From Sodalinema lacuna_A (GTDB taxonomy: Bacteria; Cyanobacteriota; Cyanobacteriia; Cyanobacteriales; Geitlerinemataceae), in the NCBI GenBank assembly GCA_900149785.2, contig FSSI02000019.1:18334-82333 (forward strand): a stretch of 64,000 nt of DNA. The letters are read 5' to 3'. The position numbers and the translations under genes were made by a program. The notes beneath the pieces were generated by a model. The model was not told the DNA's origin and did not search any database. It saw only the letters and a program-made list of their open reading frames with translations. Below are positions 25,027 to 35,415 of this stretch, one piece after another (position 1 is the first letter of the stretch; every line of letters begins with the position of its first letter).

Positions 25027-26655
25027 TCAGCGTTCAATCGGCTCTTTCCCCGACACGACTGGGGCGATGTTACTTAACTGTAACTTGGGATGGTCTGCTT
25101 GAACTTGAGCGACATTCCACTCATTGCGGAATAATAATACTGGACGCTCCCAACTGTCCTTGACGGCGGCTGTATTGAAAATGCGGCCGGCGTCTTCTAG
25201 GGCCTCCCAACCTCCCTGAACCCAACGGGCCACGGTAAAGGGTAAGAGTTCTAAGCGAGTATCGACGCCATATTCGGTTTCCATCCGGAATTGAACCACC
25301 TCAAATTGCAGTTGGCCCACCGCCGCTAGGATGGGATCTCGTTTGGATTCATCCACGGAATACATAATCTGTACGGCTCCTTCTTCTCGCAGTTCTGCTA
25401 CTCCTTTACGGAATTGTTTAAATTTCGATGGGTTGACGTTGCGTAGATAGGCAAAAATTTCTGGGGAGAAACAAGGAATCCCCTCATATTCTAGTTTTTT
25501 GCCGTTATAAATGGTGTCACCGATCGCAAACATTCCCGGATTATTTAAACCAATAACATCTCCAGGATAAGCCGTATCGAGAGATTCTCGGCCTTGAGCA
25601 AAGAGTTTTTGGGGACGAGACAGACGTACGGTTTTTCCGGTTCTGGCGTGTTGCACGGTCATGTCTTTCTCGAATTTACCACTACAAACGCGCACGAAGG
25701 CGACGCGATCGCGGTGTTTGGGGTCCATATTAGCCTGCAACTTAAAGACAAACCCCGTAAATTCAGGATAGGTGGGGTCAATATCGTCTCGGGTACTGTG
25801 GCGGGGATAGGGTTTCAGGGAATAGTCTACAAAGGCATCTAGGAAGAGCTGCACCCCGAAATTGGTCATGGCACTGCCAAAAAAGACTGGGGTGAGTTGG
25901 CCGCTGTGAATGGCTTCTAAGTCAAATTCTGTTCCGAGTTCGTCGAGGATTTCAATTTCATCTTTGAGTTGGTGATACAGTTCGGGATCAATTAAGTCGG
26001 CTAAGCGGGGATCTCCGAGTTCAAAAATCGTATCTTCAGCGGCTTTGGTTCCGTGAGCGGTCCGTTTGAAGAGATGAACTTTCCCTTGGCGGCGATCGTA
26101 CACGCCGCTGAAGCGATCGCCGCTACCAATGGGCCAAGTCACGGGATAGGTGGCTAACCCTAACTCCTGTTCGATTTCATCGAGAAGTTCGAGAGGATCG
26201 CGACTGGGACGATCCATTTTATTGATAAAGGTAAAAATTGGCAGCGATCGCATCCGACAGACTTCAAATAGCTTGCGAGTCTGGGGTTCTAATCCCTTGG
26301 CGGCATCTTCCAACATCACCGCGTTATCAGCCGCCGTTAGGGTGCGATAGGTATCTTCGCCGAAGTCTTGGTGTCCCGGAGTATCGAGGAGATTAATATG
26401 ATGGCCGTTATAGAGAAACTGCAACACCGTTGAGGTAATGGAAATCCCCCGCTGTTGTTCCATGGCCATCCAGTCGGATGTGGCGTGACGCTGCGATCGC
26501 CGCGACTTGACGGCCCCCGCTTCATGAATCGCCCCCCCATACAGCAACACCTTCTCGGTGAGCGTAGTTTTCCCGGCGTCGGGGTGGGAGATAATTGCAA
26601 AGGTGCGTCGGGTGTCGATCGCCTCTTGCAGTTCGGTTTGCAGCTCGTTGCTCAT
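25027..26655 (-). CDS. prfC: Peptide chain release factor 3
   Basis: 542 residues. RF3 is a translational GTPase that removes RF1/RF2 from the ribosome after termination. Motifs: G1 SHPDAGKTTLTEK, the switch region with RGISITSTV, G3 DTPGHQDFGEDT, and G4 NKMD. The C-terminal domains include FVRVCSGKFEKDMTV and a VVQFRMETEYGV segment typical of RF3 (in contrast to EF-G). Start MSNELQTELQEAI is typical. It is a single gene with its own flanks. Confidence 0.97.
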   Translation of the reverse strand: MSNELQTELQEAIDTRRTFAIISHPDAGKTTLTEKVLLYGGAIHEAGAVKSRRSQRHATSDWMAMEQQRGISITSTVLQFLYNGHHINLLDTPGHQDFGEDTYRTLTAADNAVMLEDAAKGLEPQTRKLFEVCRMRSLPIFTFINKMDRPSRDPLELLDEIEQELGLATYPVTWPIGSGDRFSGVYDRRQGKVHLFKRTAHGTKAAEDTIFELGDPRLADLIDPELYHQLKDEIEILDELGTEFDLEAIHSGQLTPVFFGSAMTNFGVQLFLDAFVDYSLKPYPRHSTRDDIDPTYPEFTGFVFKLQANMDPKHRDRVAFVRVCSGKFEKDMTVQHARTGKTVRLSRPQKLFAQGRESLDTAYPGDVIGLNNPGMFAIGDTIYNGKKLEYEGIPCFSPEIFAYLRNVNPSKFKQFRKGVAELREEGAVQIMYSVDESKRDPILAAVGQLQFEVVQFRMETEYGVDTRLELLPFTVARWVQGGWEALEDAGRIFNTAAVKDSWERPVLLFRNEWNVAQVQADHPKLQLSNIAPVVSGKEPIER

Positions 26656-26815
26656 AAATGGCTTTAGGAAGGGAAAACGCAGACTAATCTATTGTGACTA
26701 ATCCGTTGTACAGTTGCCTTCAACTGACCGGGCAACAACCTCTCTAGTCTACCAAACTCTCGCCCCCCTTGCCTCTTGCCTGTTGACCTTCTCTTCCCCT
26801 ATTCCCTTTCCCCTT

Positions 26816-27478
26816 ATGTCTCCAATTGTCTTTTGCGATTTCGACGGAACCATCACCCTCGAAGATACCTTTATCTCTACGGTTGAACGATTTGCCCCTG
26901 AAGCGGCCAGCCGCGTTCTGCCGCAAATTTATGACCTGAGCCTGAGTCTACAGGAGGGTGTGCATCAGATGCTTGAAGCCATTCCCGCCGCCTGTTACCC
27001 CGACATTCTTCAGTTGGCGGCCAGCTATAAAATTCGCCCTGGATTTGTGGAACTGCTCGATTTCCTCGATGAGCAAAACGTTCCTTTGGTGGTGGTGTCT
27101 GGGGGAATCCAAGGGGTGGTTGAGGCGGTGTTGGGGGAGTTACGCCAGCGGCTGCGGGGAATCCATGCGGTGCAACTGCACCGTCACGGAACGTACTGTT
27201 CTCCTTACTCGGAGTTTGAGGGAGAGGGAGAAATGGTCAATAAGTTGGCGGTGATTGAGCATTATCTTGAGCATGATGGAGAACCGGATTGGATTCTGAT
27301 TGGGGATTCCGTCACCGATCTTAAGGCAGCTCTGGCGGCCCCTCGGGTGTTTGCCCGCGATCGCCTCTGTCGTTATCTTACACAACGGGGTGTTCACTAC
27401 GAACCTTTTGAAACCTTTACGCAAGTTCGCGATCGCCTATCGCAACTTTGGACCCCTAGCGATGGTGAACTCCCTTAA
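26816..27478 (+). CDS. HAD-IB family phosphatase, MtnX/SerB-like
   Basis: 220 residues from ATG 26816; codons upstream run through a heptad-like repeat and are excluded. Motif I is DFDGT (Asp8, Asp10, Thr12), motif II is VVSGG, and motif IV is GDSVTDLKAA. The cap between motifs I and II is a helical C1 cap as in MtnX (a methionine-salvage phosphatase) and SerB. Which phosphate ester it hydrolyses cannot be said; no mtn genes are nearby. Stand-alone gene between prfC (divergent) and a kinase. Confidence 0.82.
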   Translation: MSPIVFCDFDGTITLEDTFISTVERFAPEAASRVLPQIYDLSLSLQEGVHQMLEAIPAACYPDILQLAASYKIRPGFVELLDFLDEQNVPLVVVSGGIQGVVEAVLGELRQRLRGIHAVQLHRHGTYCSPYSEFEGEGEMVNKLAVIEHYLEHDGEPDWILIGDSVTDLKAALAAPRVFARDRLCRYLTQRGVHYEPFETFTQVRDRLSQLWTPSDGELP

Positions 27479-27791
27479 TAGCGAGGGTTCACATTCCCTA
27501 ACCTCAGGGTAACGTTCGCTCATTCACACGTTTGTCTCTGACATTGGACGGTCAAGGGGGAGGATCTCACTGAGCGAAACTGTGAATTTTTTGTGAAGAT
27601 AACTCAGAATTCGGGGCAAATCCCCGTTGACATCCTCGGATTTTGCTGGATTTGTGAAGTTATCTTAATAAATTGAAGCAGATAACTCGGTTGGCGAATC
27701 TTGGCGAATAACTTAACATCAAGTAAAAAAAAACGGCGATCGTCAAATCCTTGTGATATAGTCGAAACGCAAGCAACTTTGCCGTTGACAT
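27479..27791. other. 313-bp upstream region of the multi-PAS kinase
   Basis: AT-rich and without genes. GATAACTC/GTTATCTT elements recur (near 27598, 27659 and 27681), and a run of nine A lies near 27727. TGATATAGT at about 27756 resembles an extended -10 element 35 bases before the kinase ATG. No RNA gene is evident. Confidence 0.4.
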
Positions 27792-30700
27792 ATGTCCGGA
27801 TCGTTTTCCCCCAATCCGTCCTTTGATAGTTTAGACGGGAATCAATTTACCCTTGAGTCCTTCACATTACTCCGAGCCGAGTGGCGTGGTCTTTTGGATG
27901 CGGCCTTAGATGCCATGGTGATCTTAGACTCAAATGGTAGTTTTCTCGATGGCAACGAAGCGGCTTGCGACTTATTCTGCTACTCTCGTGCCGAACTCTT
28001 ACAAGCATCGATTAATAGCATCACTGAACCAGGATTTGACTTCCTAGAAATCCACGAAAAACTGAAAGATCAAGGTAGAATTCGCGGTTCCTTCTGTATC
28101 ATGTGCCAGGAACGCGAGATTCGTGAAGTGGACTATGCAATTACCTATCAAGCTGCCGAAAACTATCATGTCTTGGCACTACGAGACATGAGTCAACTCA
28201 AACAGGCTGAAAAAACGATAAAACAGCTTCAGAAAAATCACCAAGATCAGGATGAACGGTATCGCCAAGACTTAAATTCTCTCCAATCCCAACTCAACGC
28301 AACGCAACAGATCCTCTCGCGGTTGAGAACTGAACAGGCCGAAGCTACAGTTCTCCCGGAGTCAGATTGTCTACAACAAATTTTCCGCCACATTCCCGGT
28401 GTTATCTATCAGTTTCGGATGCGTCCCGATGGGAGTTATCATTTTCCCTATGCCAGTGAAGGCATTCGAGAGATTTACGGCGTGAGTCCTGAGGCGGTGC
28501 GAGATGATGCTGGGGTGGTGTTTGCAATGATTCACCCTGAGGATCTCGCAGCAATGAACCGGTCGATTGAGATATCTCGGGATCAGGGTATTCCTTGGTA
28601 TTGTGAATATCGCATCATTAAAAATGAGGGTCAGATTGTCTGGTTGCTCGGTCATGCCACTCCCCAATCACTCACGGATGGCAGTACCATTTGGTATGGT
28701 TATATTCGTGATATCACTCAACAGAAAGAACTGGAATCTCATCAACGTCGTTTGTTGGCCATTTTAGAGAGTACCTCTGATTTTATTGGGACCGCAGATA
28801 CGTCAGGTCGAATTCTTTACATCAATGAGGTCTGGAGACGGTTATATGGAGAGAGAGAACTCCCGAAATACTTAGGAGAAGTCTGTCCAGACTGGGTCTT
28901 AAAAAGAATTTTAGAAGAAGGGTTACCCGAAGCGCGGCGTTTGGGGGTTTGGCGGGGAAAAACGGCGATTCGAACTCCTGATGGTGAGGATATCCCGGTC
29001 GAACAGGTGATTATGCACCATACGGCTCAATCCCAGGAGGAGGAGTACTTCTCAACGATTATCCGCGACATTCGCGATCGCAGCACGAAGGAATTAGAAC
29101 TGCAACGGCTAACCCAACAACTCAAAGAAGCGCAAGCACTCGGCCATGTGGGGAATTGGTCTTTTGATATGGCTAAGCAAGATATGACCTGGTCTGACGA
29201 GGTGTTTCGCATCTTTGGAATGCACCCAAATCAAGGAGAACCGACGTTTGAGGAGCATGTGCAACAGTTCCATCCTGATGATATTCCTCGATTTCTCCAA
29301 TATACCCACGAGGCGAAAACTGGAATTCCTCAAGATTTTGATATTCGGATTGTACGTCCGGACGGAGAGATTGCTTATGTGAATATTCGGGTTCAGGTTG
29401 AATTTGAGGAAGGTCATCCGGTTCGACTCTTTGGCGTTGTGATTGATATTACCCAGCGCAAACAAATTGAAGAAGAGTTACGGGATGAAGAAGCTCAAAC
29501 CCGCGCCTTGCTCAACGCCATCCCGGATATGATGTTTCGCTATAGTCGAGAGGCGGTCTTTTTGGACTATAAACCCTCCCGAGATGTGGCAGTGTTTGAA
29601 GATCCGACAGACTTCATTGGCAAAAATATCGCGGATATTTTTCCAGGACCGTTTGCGATCGCAGTTAAAGATATTATTGACAAAACCTTCGAGACTGGAG
29701 ACCCACAAATTTTTGAGTATCAATTGCCAGTCCCTGGGATAGAGCAAAATTTTGAAGCTCGCTTTGTGAAAGCGACAGAGACAGAAGTTTTATCGTTGAT
29801 TCGGGATATCAGCGATCGCAAACGAGCCGAGCGAGAACGGCAAGAACTTCTCGTCCGTACCCAAATCCTAAATTCCATCAGCCTTAAAATCCGTGATTCT
29901 TTAGACTTGGAGAGGATTGTTGAGAGTACTGTCGCCGCAATTTCTGATAAATTAAAAGCCAGTTTTTGCTGTTTTGGTTTATCCAAAAAAGAAAAAAATA
30001 AAGATTATTTTTATGTCTTAAACGAGCGAAAAGATGAGGACGTACCTAGCTTTTTGGGTCGGTACAACTTAGAGGATTTCCCTCAAATTTACGCTGCGTT
30101 GATGGAAAAGCGCCCCTATCTAATCAACTCCATTCAAACCTGTGATGATTTATCAGTTAAGTCCTTATTTCAAGATTCCCCGCTCCAATCCTATTGTGCC
30201 ATTCCAATTTCGGTCAGTGGAGGACGACTCGGAGGCTTTCATTTAGGCTACAACCATGAAATCCAGGAATGGGGTAAAGATGATATTTGGCTCTTACAAG
30301 AAATTGCCAATCAAGTGGCGATCGCGATCCAACAAGCCGATCTCTACCGTGAAGCGAAAAGTAAAAGTGAAGAACTCAGCCAAGCCTATCGTCAATTGCA
30401 AGATACCCAAATTCAGTTACTACAAGCTGAAAAAATGTCCAGCCTAGGACAATTAGTCGGAGGAATTGCCCATGAAATCAACAATCCAGTCAGTTTTATT
30501 TATGGTAACCTAGACTATGCGGCGGAGTATTCCCAAGGCTTAATTGAACTCTATCAACGCTACAGTCAAGCCTATCCTAACCCTCCTGAGGATCTTTGTG
30601 AGTACTGCGAAGCCATTGACTTGGAATTTCTCCTCGATGACTTTCCTAAAATCATTACCTCCATGAAATATGGAGCGACGCGAATTCGGGATATCGTCAA

Positions 30701-31265
30701 ATCTTTGCGGACTTTTTCCCGTCTCGATGAGTCGAGTCTCAAAGATGTGGACCTTCATGAAAATCTTGATAGCACCCTCGTGTTGCTGCGGAATCGACTC
30801 CATGAAGGGAATCCCCCGCAAGAGATTGAGGTGATTAAACAGTATGGTACATTGCCTCACGTGTCCTGTTATAGCGGTTTACTCAATCAGGTGTTTATGA
30901 ACCTGCTCATGAATGCCATTGATGCGATCGAGGTTAAACGCAATCAGCTTAACTCGTCTCAACTCGAACAGTACCAAGGTCAAATCACCTTAACCACCAG
31001 TCTGGCTTCTCCAGATGCGGTTATGATCACCATTCAGGACAATGGCTGTGGCATGAGTGCCAGCACCCAAGACAAAATATTTAACCCCTTTTTTACGACG
31101 AAACCGGTGGGAACGGGAACGGGTATGGGGTTACCGACGAGCTATCAAATTATCACTCAATCCCATCAAGGGAAACTAGATTGTGCATCAACACTTGGTC
31201 ACGGCACTAAGTTCATCATTGAGTTACCGTTAAATGTTCAGTTAAAGATTCATCCGCAACGATAG
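27792..31265 (+). CDS. Multi-PAS/GAF sensor histidine kinase
   Basis: 1157 residues with no membrane segment, so probably cytosolic. Domain order: PAS (35-140), a coiled coil (140-185), then about four PAS/PAC units (200-315, 320-430, 445-560, 565-680; PAC ends such as YGYIRDITQQKELE and GVVIDITQRKQIE), a GAF domain (700-850), a second coiled coil, HisKA with His893 in GGIAHEINNP, and HATPase with NQVFMNLLMNAIDAI (N box), DNGCGMS (G1), FFTTKPVGTGTGMGL (F/G2). No receiver is fused and no response regulator lies alongside, so the partner is unknown. The first PAS has CxxxFCYSRAEL, with no sign of a heme or flavin Cys motif. Confidence 0.92.
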   Translation: MSGSFSPNPSFDSLDGNQFTLESFTLLRAEWRGLLDAALDAMVILDSNGSFLDGNEAACDLFCYSRAELLQASINSITEPGFDFLEIHEKLKDQGRIRGSFCIMCQEREIREVDYAITYQAAENYHVLALRDMSQLKQAEKTIKQLQKNHQDQDERYRQDLNSLQSQLNATQQILSRLRTEQAEATVLPESDCLQQIFRHIPGVIYQFRMRPDGSYHFPYASEGIREIYGVSPEAVRDDAGVVFAMIHPEDLAAMNRSIEISRDQGIPWYCEYRIIKNEGQIVWLLGHATPQSLTDGSTIWYGYIRDITQQKELESHQRRLLAILESTSDFIGTADTSGRILYINEVWRRLYGERELPKYLGEVCPDWVLKRILEEGLPEARRLGVWRGKTAIRTPDGEDIPVEQVIMHHTAQSQEEEYFSTIIRDIRDRSTKELELQRLTQQLKEAQALGHVGNWSFDMAKQDMTWSDEVFRIFGMHPNQGEPTFEEHVQQFHPDDIPRFLQYTHEAKTGIPQDFDIRIVRPDGEIAYVNIRVQVEFEEGHPVRLFGVVIDITQRKQIEEELRDEEAQTRALLNAIPDMMFRYSREAVFLDYKPSRDVAVFEDPTDFIGKNIADIFPGPFAIAVKDIIDKTFETGDPQIFEYQLPVPGIEQNFEARFVKATETEVLSLIRDISDRKRAERERQELLVRTQILNSISLKIRDSLDLERIVESTVAAISDKLKASFCCFGLSKKEKNKDYFYVLNERKDEDVPSFLGRYNLEDFPQIYAALMEKRPYLINSIQTCDDLSVKSLFQDSPLQSYCAIPISVSGGRLGGFHLGYNHEIQEWGKDDIWLLQEIANQVAIAIQQADLYREAKSKSEELSQAYRQLQDTQIQLLQAEKMSSLGQLVGGIAHEINNPVSFIYGNLDYAAEYSQGLIELYQRYSQAYPNPPEDLCEYCEAIDLEFLLDDFPKIITSMKYGATRIRDIVKSLRTFSRLDESSLKDVDLHENLDSTLVLLRNRLHEGNPPQEIEVIKQYGTLPHVSCYSGLLNQVFMNLLMNAIDAIEVKRNQLNSSQLEQYQGQITLTTSLASPDAVMITIQDNGCGMSASTQDKIFNPFFTTKPVGTGTGMGLPTSYQIITQSHQGKLDCASTLGHGTKFIIELPLNVQLKIHPQR

Positions 31266-31294
31266 ATCAATCGCTGTTTCATTCTTGAGATATT

Positions 31295-32206
31295 ATGTCT
31301 TCGCCAAAATTTCCTCGTGTTCCCCTAGTGCGTCCCTTAACCCCACAACGAACCCAGGATGGGTCATTCACCTTTTTTTCTCAGGAATTTGGCGAGTTAT
31401 TTCATTCCCATCATGGTGCCAAACAAGAAGCCGAACAGAAGTTTGTTCAGCCAACCCGGCTTCGGGAACAGGCAAACGTCTCAGAGGTGATTTATCTGCT
31501 GGATATTTGCTATGGTTTAGGCTATAACAGTGCCGCTGCGATCGAGGCAATTTGGGAGGCTAATCATCATTGCCGAATTGTCTTAGTGGGATTGGAATTA
31601 GAGCGGCTGATTCCTAAAGCCGCCGTACATCAAGACTTGCTCAATGATTGGTCAAATGAGGTTCGTTGGCGTTTAGAAGATCTCTCGCAAGATCATCATT
31701 TTGAAGATACTCGATTAAAGGCTGACTTACGCTTTGGTGACGCGCGATCGCGCCTCCAAGATCTTAACCAAGAGGGGTTTCAAGCCGACGCTATTTTTCT
31801 CGATCCCTTTTCTCCCCCCACCTGTCCCGAATTATGGACAGTTGACGTTCTCAAACAAGTTGGAAACTGTTTATCCCCCAACGGCTACTTAGCCACCTAT
31901 TCCTGTTCTGCGGCTGTACGAAGTGCCTTACAAGAGGTTGGATTACAGATTGGCTCAACCCATCCCGTCGGCCGTAAAAGTCCTGGAACCGTTGCCACCT
32001 GGCGTCGCCGCACTTTACCCCCATTATCTCTCCAAGAACAAGAACATTTACAAACCCGAGCCGCCATCCCCCACCGAGATCCCAGTCTGAACGACACACG
32101 ACCGAGGATTCAAGAACGCCGCCGTCAAGAGCAAGCCGAGTCAGATTTAGAACCCACCAGTCGTTGGAAAAAACGGTGGCAAAACCGGAATAGAGACTCA
32201 GAGTAG
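31295..32206 (+). CDS. MnmC-like SAM-dependent methyltransferase domain protein
   Basis: 303 residues. The N-terminus TQDGSFTFFSQEFGELFHS is the substrate-proximal part typical of the MnmC methyltransferase domain (DUF752). The SAM motif is LLDICYGLGYNSAAAI, and the catalytic motif FLDPFSPPTCPELWT matches the family D-P-F-x-P. The oxidoreductase half of E. coli MnmC is absent. The family finishes the wobble-uridine side chain of some tRNAs; stand-alone cyanobacterial versions may act on other RNA. The last ~60 residues are charged and probably disordered. It is 29 bases after the kinase gene on the same strand. Confidence 0.85.
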   Translation: MSSPKFPRVPLVRPLTPQRTQDGSFTFFSQEFGELFHSHHGAKQEAEQKFVQPTRLREQANVSEVIYLLDICYGLGYNSAAAIEAIWEANHHCRIVLVGLELERLIPKAAVHQDLLNDWSNEVRWRLEDLSQDHHFEDTRLKADLRFGDARSRLQDLNQEGFQADAIFLDPFSPPTCPELWTVDVLKQVGNCLSPNGYLATYSCSAAVRSALQEVGLQIGSTHPVGRKSPGTVATWRRRTLPPLSLQEQEHLQTRAAIPHRDPSLNDTRPRIQERRRQEQAESDLEPTSRWKKRWQNRNRDSE

Positions 32207-32273
32207 GGACGAATAAAGCACCACCAACAACCCGCGCCACAGCTTCAGCCATGGCACGAGATAACCTGCAATA

Positions 32274-32780
32274 CTAACCCTTCTCCACTCCCGTAATGGG
32301 GTCAGCATTGGGATCAGGAAGGGGTTTTTGCACCGAAATATCCGACGACCAATTCTCCGAATTCGAGGACTTCGATCGCGATCGCGCCACCTGTTGCACC
32401 CGTCGCTCCTGTAACTGAGTCAACTCCTGCTGATACAGAGCAAAAATCCGTCCCAAACTTACCGCCAACGCATTCCAACTCTCATCATGAGTTAGCTTAC
32501 TGGCAATCCCCTGCAACATCTCTTGCTGGTCATTTTTCTGCACATAGCGTTTCAAACGAGCGCCATCCTTCGACAACGCCGCCTGATAAATCTCACCATC
32601 GCACCACCATAACCCCGGCTGATTCAATAACCAGGTTAATAAATACCCCTCAGGATATTGCTCTCGGACCCATGCGGCTAAATGCTGGAGTTCTTTCATC
32701 GCCTCACCTTGGTTCACGTTAAATGCATCAATAAGTTGGTCAGGTTGCTCAAAACGGTAGGTATCTTCAATCTGAATCAT
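32274..32780 (-). CDS. Helical protein of unknown function
   Basis: 168 residues from ATG 32780 (MIQIEDTYRFEQPDQLIDAF). A GTG 29 codons upstream gives a longer form whose extra residues look like noise. The core has AWVREQYPEGYLLTWLLNQP, then GLWWCDGEIYQAALSKDGA, a Trp-rich pattern that could mark a conserved fold. The C-terminal 40 residues are charged, Ser-rich and probably disordered. I do not recognise the family. It is convergent with the methyltransferase. Confidence 0.6.
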   Translation of the reverse strand: MIQIEDTYRFEQPDQLIDAFNVNQGEAMKELQHLAAWVREQYPEGYLLTWLLNQPGLWWCDGEIYQAALSKDGARLKRYVQKNDQQEMLQGIASKLTHDESWNALAVSLGRIFALYQQELTQLQERRVQQVARSRSKSSNSENWSSDISVQKPLPDPNADPITGVEKG

Positions 32781-32972
32781 GGGACTATGACTCACATGAA
32801 TATGAGTAGAAGGACGGGGATTAGAGACAGTTGACGGCCTCGGAGGGTCGGGGTGCTGACGTTTCACAGGGGTTACAACGTAAACGACTCAACAATGGGA
32901 CGCAGATGAACAGCTATAGATACAAACCAGAGATGGACTCAGCCAATCCCAAGCTCAACATCCAATCCCAGG

Positions 32973-34463
32973 TTACCCCGAACAGGGACGAACCTGAGTC
33001 AATAGCCGCACCATATCATCGATCGCCGCCCGTTGTTCTGCCGCCGATCGCGTTGATTGATTGACCATAATCGCAAACGTCAACGTTCCATACTCGGGAT
33101 GCTCCAAATACCCTGACAACGCCGACACTCCGGCGATCGTCCCCGTCTTCGCCTGAATCGCCACCGGACTATCCCCGAGACGATACCGCAGCGTCCCCGA
33201 CTCCCCCGCCACCGGTAGCGAGGCCCGATAGAGACTCCCATGAGGACTCCGAGCCATTCCCTGTAACGTCTGCACCAGAGCCTGAGGACTGACCCAGTTC
33301 AACCGAGACAACCCAGAGCCATCATTGACCTCAAACAGTTCCTCATCAACCCCCAACTGAGCCAACACCCGACTCATCACTTGCAATCCTCGCTCCGCCG
33401 CCGCGAGGGGTCTCCCCGAGGACTCCTCCTCAGACAACCACTCTGGCGACGCCGTGACCCCCAACCAACGCAACAACACCTCAGCATAGAGATTATCACT
33501 GACCCGATTGGTTCGCTCCACCAAGGTCCCGAGAGCAGGAGAATCGACCCCAGCAATTTCGACCCCTTTCACCAACCGGGGAACCTCCGTAATGCGGCGA
33601 TTTCCCACCCGCACCCCCTGATCTTGCAACTGGCGCACAAATTGCTCTAAAAAGGCTTCATTGGGATACACCTGGGCCACCGACACCGGTTCTGGGTCAG
33701 ATCCCACAATCAACTCCCCCTCAATGGTGATCTGATGGTCACGGAAACTGCGGCCCAAGGCCAGCCATTCTTCCTGATTCGCAGACACGGTTCGCGAGCG
33801 ATTATCTAAACGCCAACGACCCCGATCGCGATCGCGCTCCCACTCCACCCGCAACGGCTCCCCAATCCCCTGTGGATATAGGGTAAAGGGAATCTCATTG
33901 CGGTCAACAATGGCACTATTGGCCGGTGCGCCATACCCCGCTTGGACATCTTCCCATTGCCAACGGGGATTGACCGCCTCGCCGCCAAAATAACTCGCAT
34001 CCAGCCAGAGTTGCGGCACCTGAGTTAGTCCCGTCATCGCCACCTGTTGCGCCAACATCTCTAACTGCTCACCGGTTAGGGTGGGGTCTCCCCGGCCGAC
34101 GATCTGCACCCCCTCTTCCGTGCGATAGACCGAGGTGCGAACCTGATAATCCGGGCCAAGGTGAGTTAAAGCAGCGGCGGTGGTGAGGAGTTTGACGTTC
34201 GAAGCCGGTAAAAAATACTGTTGCGCCTGGCGACTGTAGAAGGTACGATCGCCCCCGAGAGACTCGACCAAAATTCCCCAACGAGACCCCGGCCCGTGAT
34301 TGAGGCGAATCGCATCAATGGCCCCCGCCAATGCTTCCTCGCAAATTAGCCCCGGTTCTCCCTGAGCCAAACTTGGCCGTCCCGAGACGTCCAGACCGGC
34401 CACCAGAGCCATAGCCGCGATCGCCCCCATCCACTTTGCCGAACGATTGCCAGCCATCACCAT
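32973..34463 (-). CDS. dacB: D-alanyl-D-alanine carboxypeptidase/endopeptidase (PBP4, S13)
   Basis: 496 residues. A signal peptide (1-34, ending in SLAQG) exports it to the periplasm. Penicillin-binding motifs: Ser88-x-x-Lys91 in PASNVKLL, Ser-x-Asn in DGSGLSRLN, and AKTGTIAG (the KTG box). It has the large S13 insertion between SxxK and SxN motifs. It trims peptidoglycan stem peptides and cross-links, so it acts in wall remodelling. It starts MVMAGNRSAKWMG; the internal Met3 is also possible. It is divergent from the DUF928 gene. Confidence 0.93.
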   Translation of the reverse strand: MVMAGNRSAKWMGAIAAMALVAGLDVSGRPSLAQGEPGLICEEALAGAIDAIRLNHGPGSRWGILVESLGGDRTFYSRQAQQYFLPASNVKLLTTAAALTHLGPDYQVRTSVYRTEEGVQIVGRGDPTLTGEQLEMLAQQVAMTGLTQVPQLWLDASYFGGEAVNPRWQWEDVQAGYGAPANSAIVDRNEIPFTLYPQGIGEPLRVEWERDRDRGRWRLDNRSRTVSANQEEWLALGRSFRDHQITIEGELIVGSDPEPVSVAQVYPNEAFLEQFVRQLQDQGVRVGNRRITEVPRLVKGVEIAGVDSPALGTLVERTNRVSDNLYAEVLLRWLGVTASPEWLSEEESSGRPLAAAERGLQVMSRVLAQLGVDEELFEVNDGSGLSRLNWVSPQALVQTLQGMARSPHGSLYRASLPVAGESGTLRYRLGDSPVAIQAKTGTIAGVSALSGYLEHPEYGTLTFAIMVNQSTRSAAEQRAAIDDMVRLLTQVRPCSG

Positions 34464-34567
34464 CCTCTAATCGTGCTCCTCACAAGACGAAACCAATCTG
34501 ACATGATATCATAGTCGGCATAGGTTAAAGAATATGTCCCACCTGTCTTTCGGGGAGTAACAGAATT

Positions 34568-35323
34568 ATGAAACGGTTTAGCACCATACTTGCAGTAACG
34601 CTAGGAACCGCTAGCTTAGTCGTGGGTCAAGCGGCTCTGACCACCAGTTCATCGCTACGGCATCGCCCGCAAACCTCCGCCTGGCTTGCAAGAGCGAACG
34701 CTAGCCCCATTGCCTATACTCCCCCGAATCGTGGTCGTCCTCAACAAACCCAAGGGACGGGATCTCGTGGCTGTGAGGCGATCGCCGGTGATAAAGACAC
34801 CACAATCGATGTCACCCTAGTCGCTCCCGTTGATCATACCGCCTACACGGTCTCGGGCCAGCCGGTCTTCTACTGGATCGCTGAGCATACCATTAACCGA
34901 CCCGTTGAATTTACCCTCGTCGAAGATGGTAATCCCAACCCCATCTACGTCCAGCAATTTGACCGCCTAGAAGCGGGGATGAATCAAGTCGCCTTAGACT
35001 CAGAAAAGTCCCTAGAAGTTGGCAAAACCTACCGTTGGACCGTATCCGTCATCTGCAACGCTCAACGCCGCTCTGCTGACGTTTTCGCCCAGGGCTGGAT
35101 TGAACGAGTTGATGTCTCCGAAGATCTCCAGGCCCGACTCGATGCCGCCACCACTCCTGAAGACGTGGCCCAAGCCTACGCCGAGTCAAGCATCTGGTTC
35201 GATGCTTTGGCCGCCTTACCCAGTGACCGCGATCGCCTCGAAGCCTTTAACGCTGAAATCAATAACAGTGCCTCAGAGGCAGCCTCAGCGTCACAAGGTA
35301 GCGAAGCCAACCCCTCCAACTAG
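34568..35323 (+). CDS. DUF928 family exported protein
   Basis: 251 residues. A signal sequence at 1-24 (ILAVTLGTASLVVGQAAL) and a Pro/Arg/Gln-rich linker precede a DUF928 domain: TLVAPVDHTAYTVSGQPVFYW, then VEFTLVEDGN, GKTYRWTVSVICNAQRRS and a helical C-terminal segment (WFDALAALPSDRDR). The domain is common in cyanobacteria, frequently next to CHASE2 sensors or TPR proteins, and has no known activity. The protein is probably periplasmic. It ends at a strong intrinsic terminator. Confidence 0.9.
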   Translation: MKRFSTILAVTLGTASLVVGQAALTTSSSLRHRPQTSAWLARANASPIAYTPPNRGRPQQTQGTGSRGCEAIAGDKDTTIDVTLVAPVDHTAYTVSGQPVFYWIAEHTINRPVEFTLVEDGNPNPIYVQQFDRLEAGMNQVALDSEKSLEVGKTYRWTVSVICNAQRRSADVFAQGWIERVDVSEDLQARLDAATTPEDVAQAYAESSIWFDALAALPSDRDRLEAFNAEINNSASEAASASQGSEANPSN

Positions 35324-35338
35324 ACCCAGACCCTAAGA

Positions 35339-35379
35339 CCATCCCCCTATCCGCACTAGAGACGGGGGGATGGTTTTTT
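35339..35379 (+). terminator. Intrinsic terminator after the DUF928 gene
   Basis: CCATCCCCC at 35339-35347 pairs with GGGGGATGG at 35365-35373, followed by TTTTTT. Confidence 0.92.
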
Positions 35380-35415
35380 GCTGTGTTTTTGCTGTGTTTT
35401 AGGGAGATTTCGACA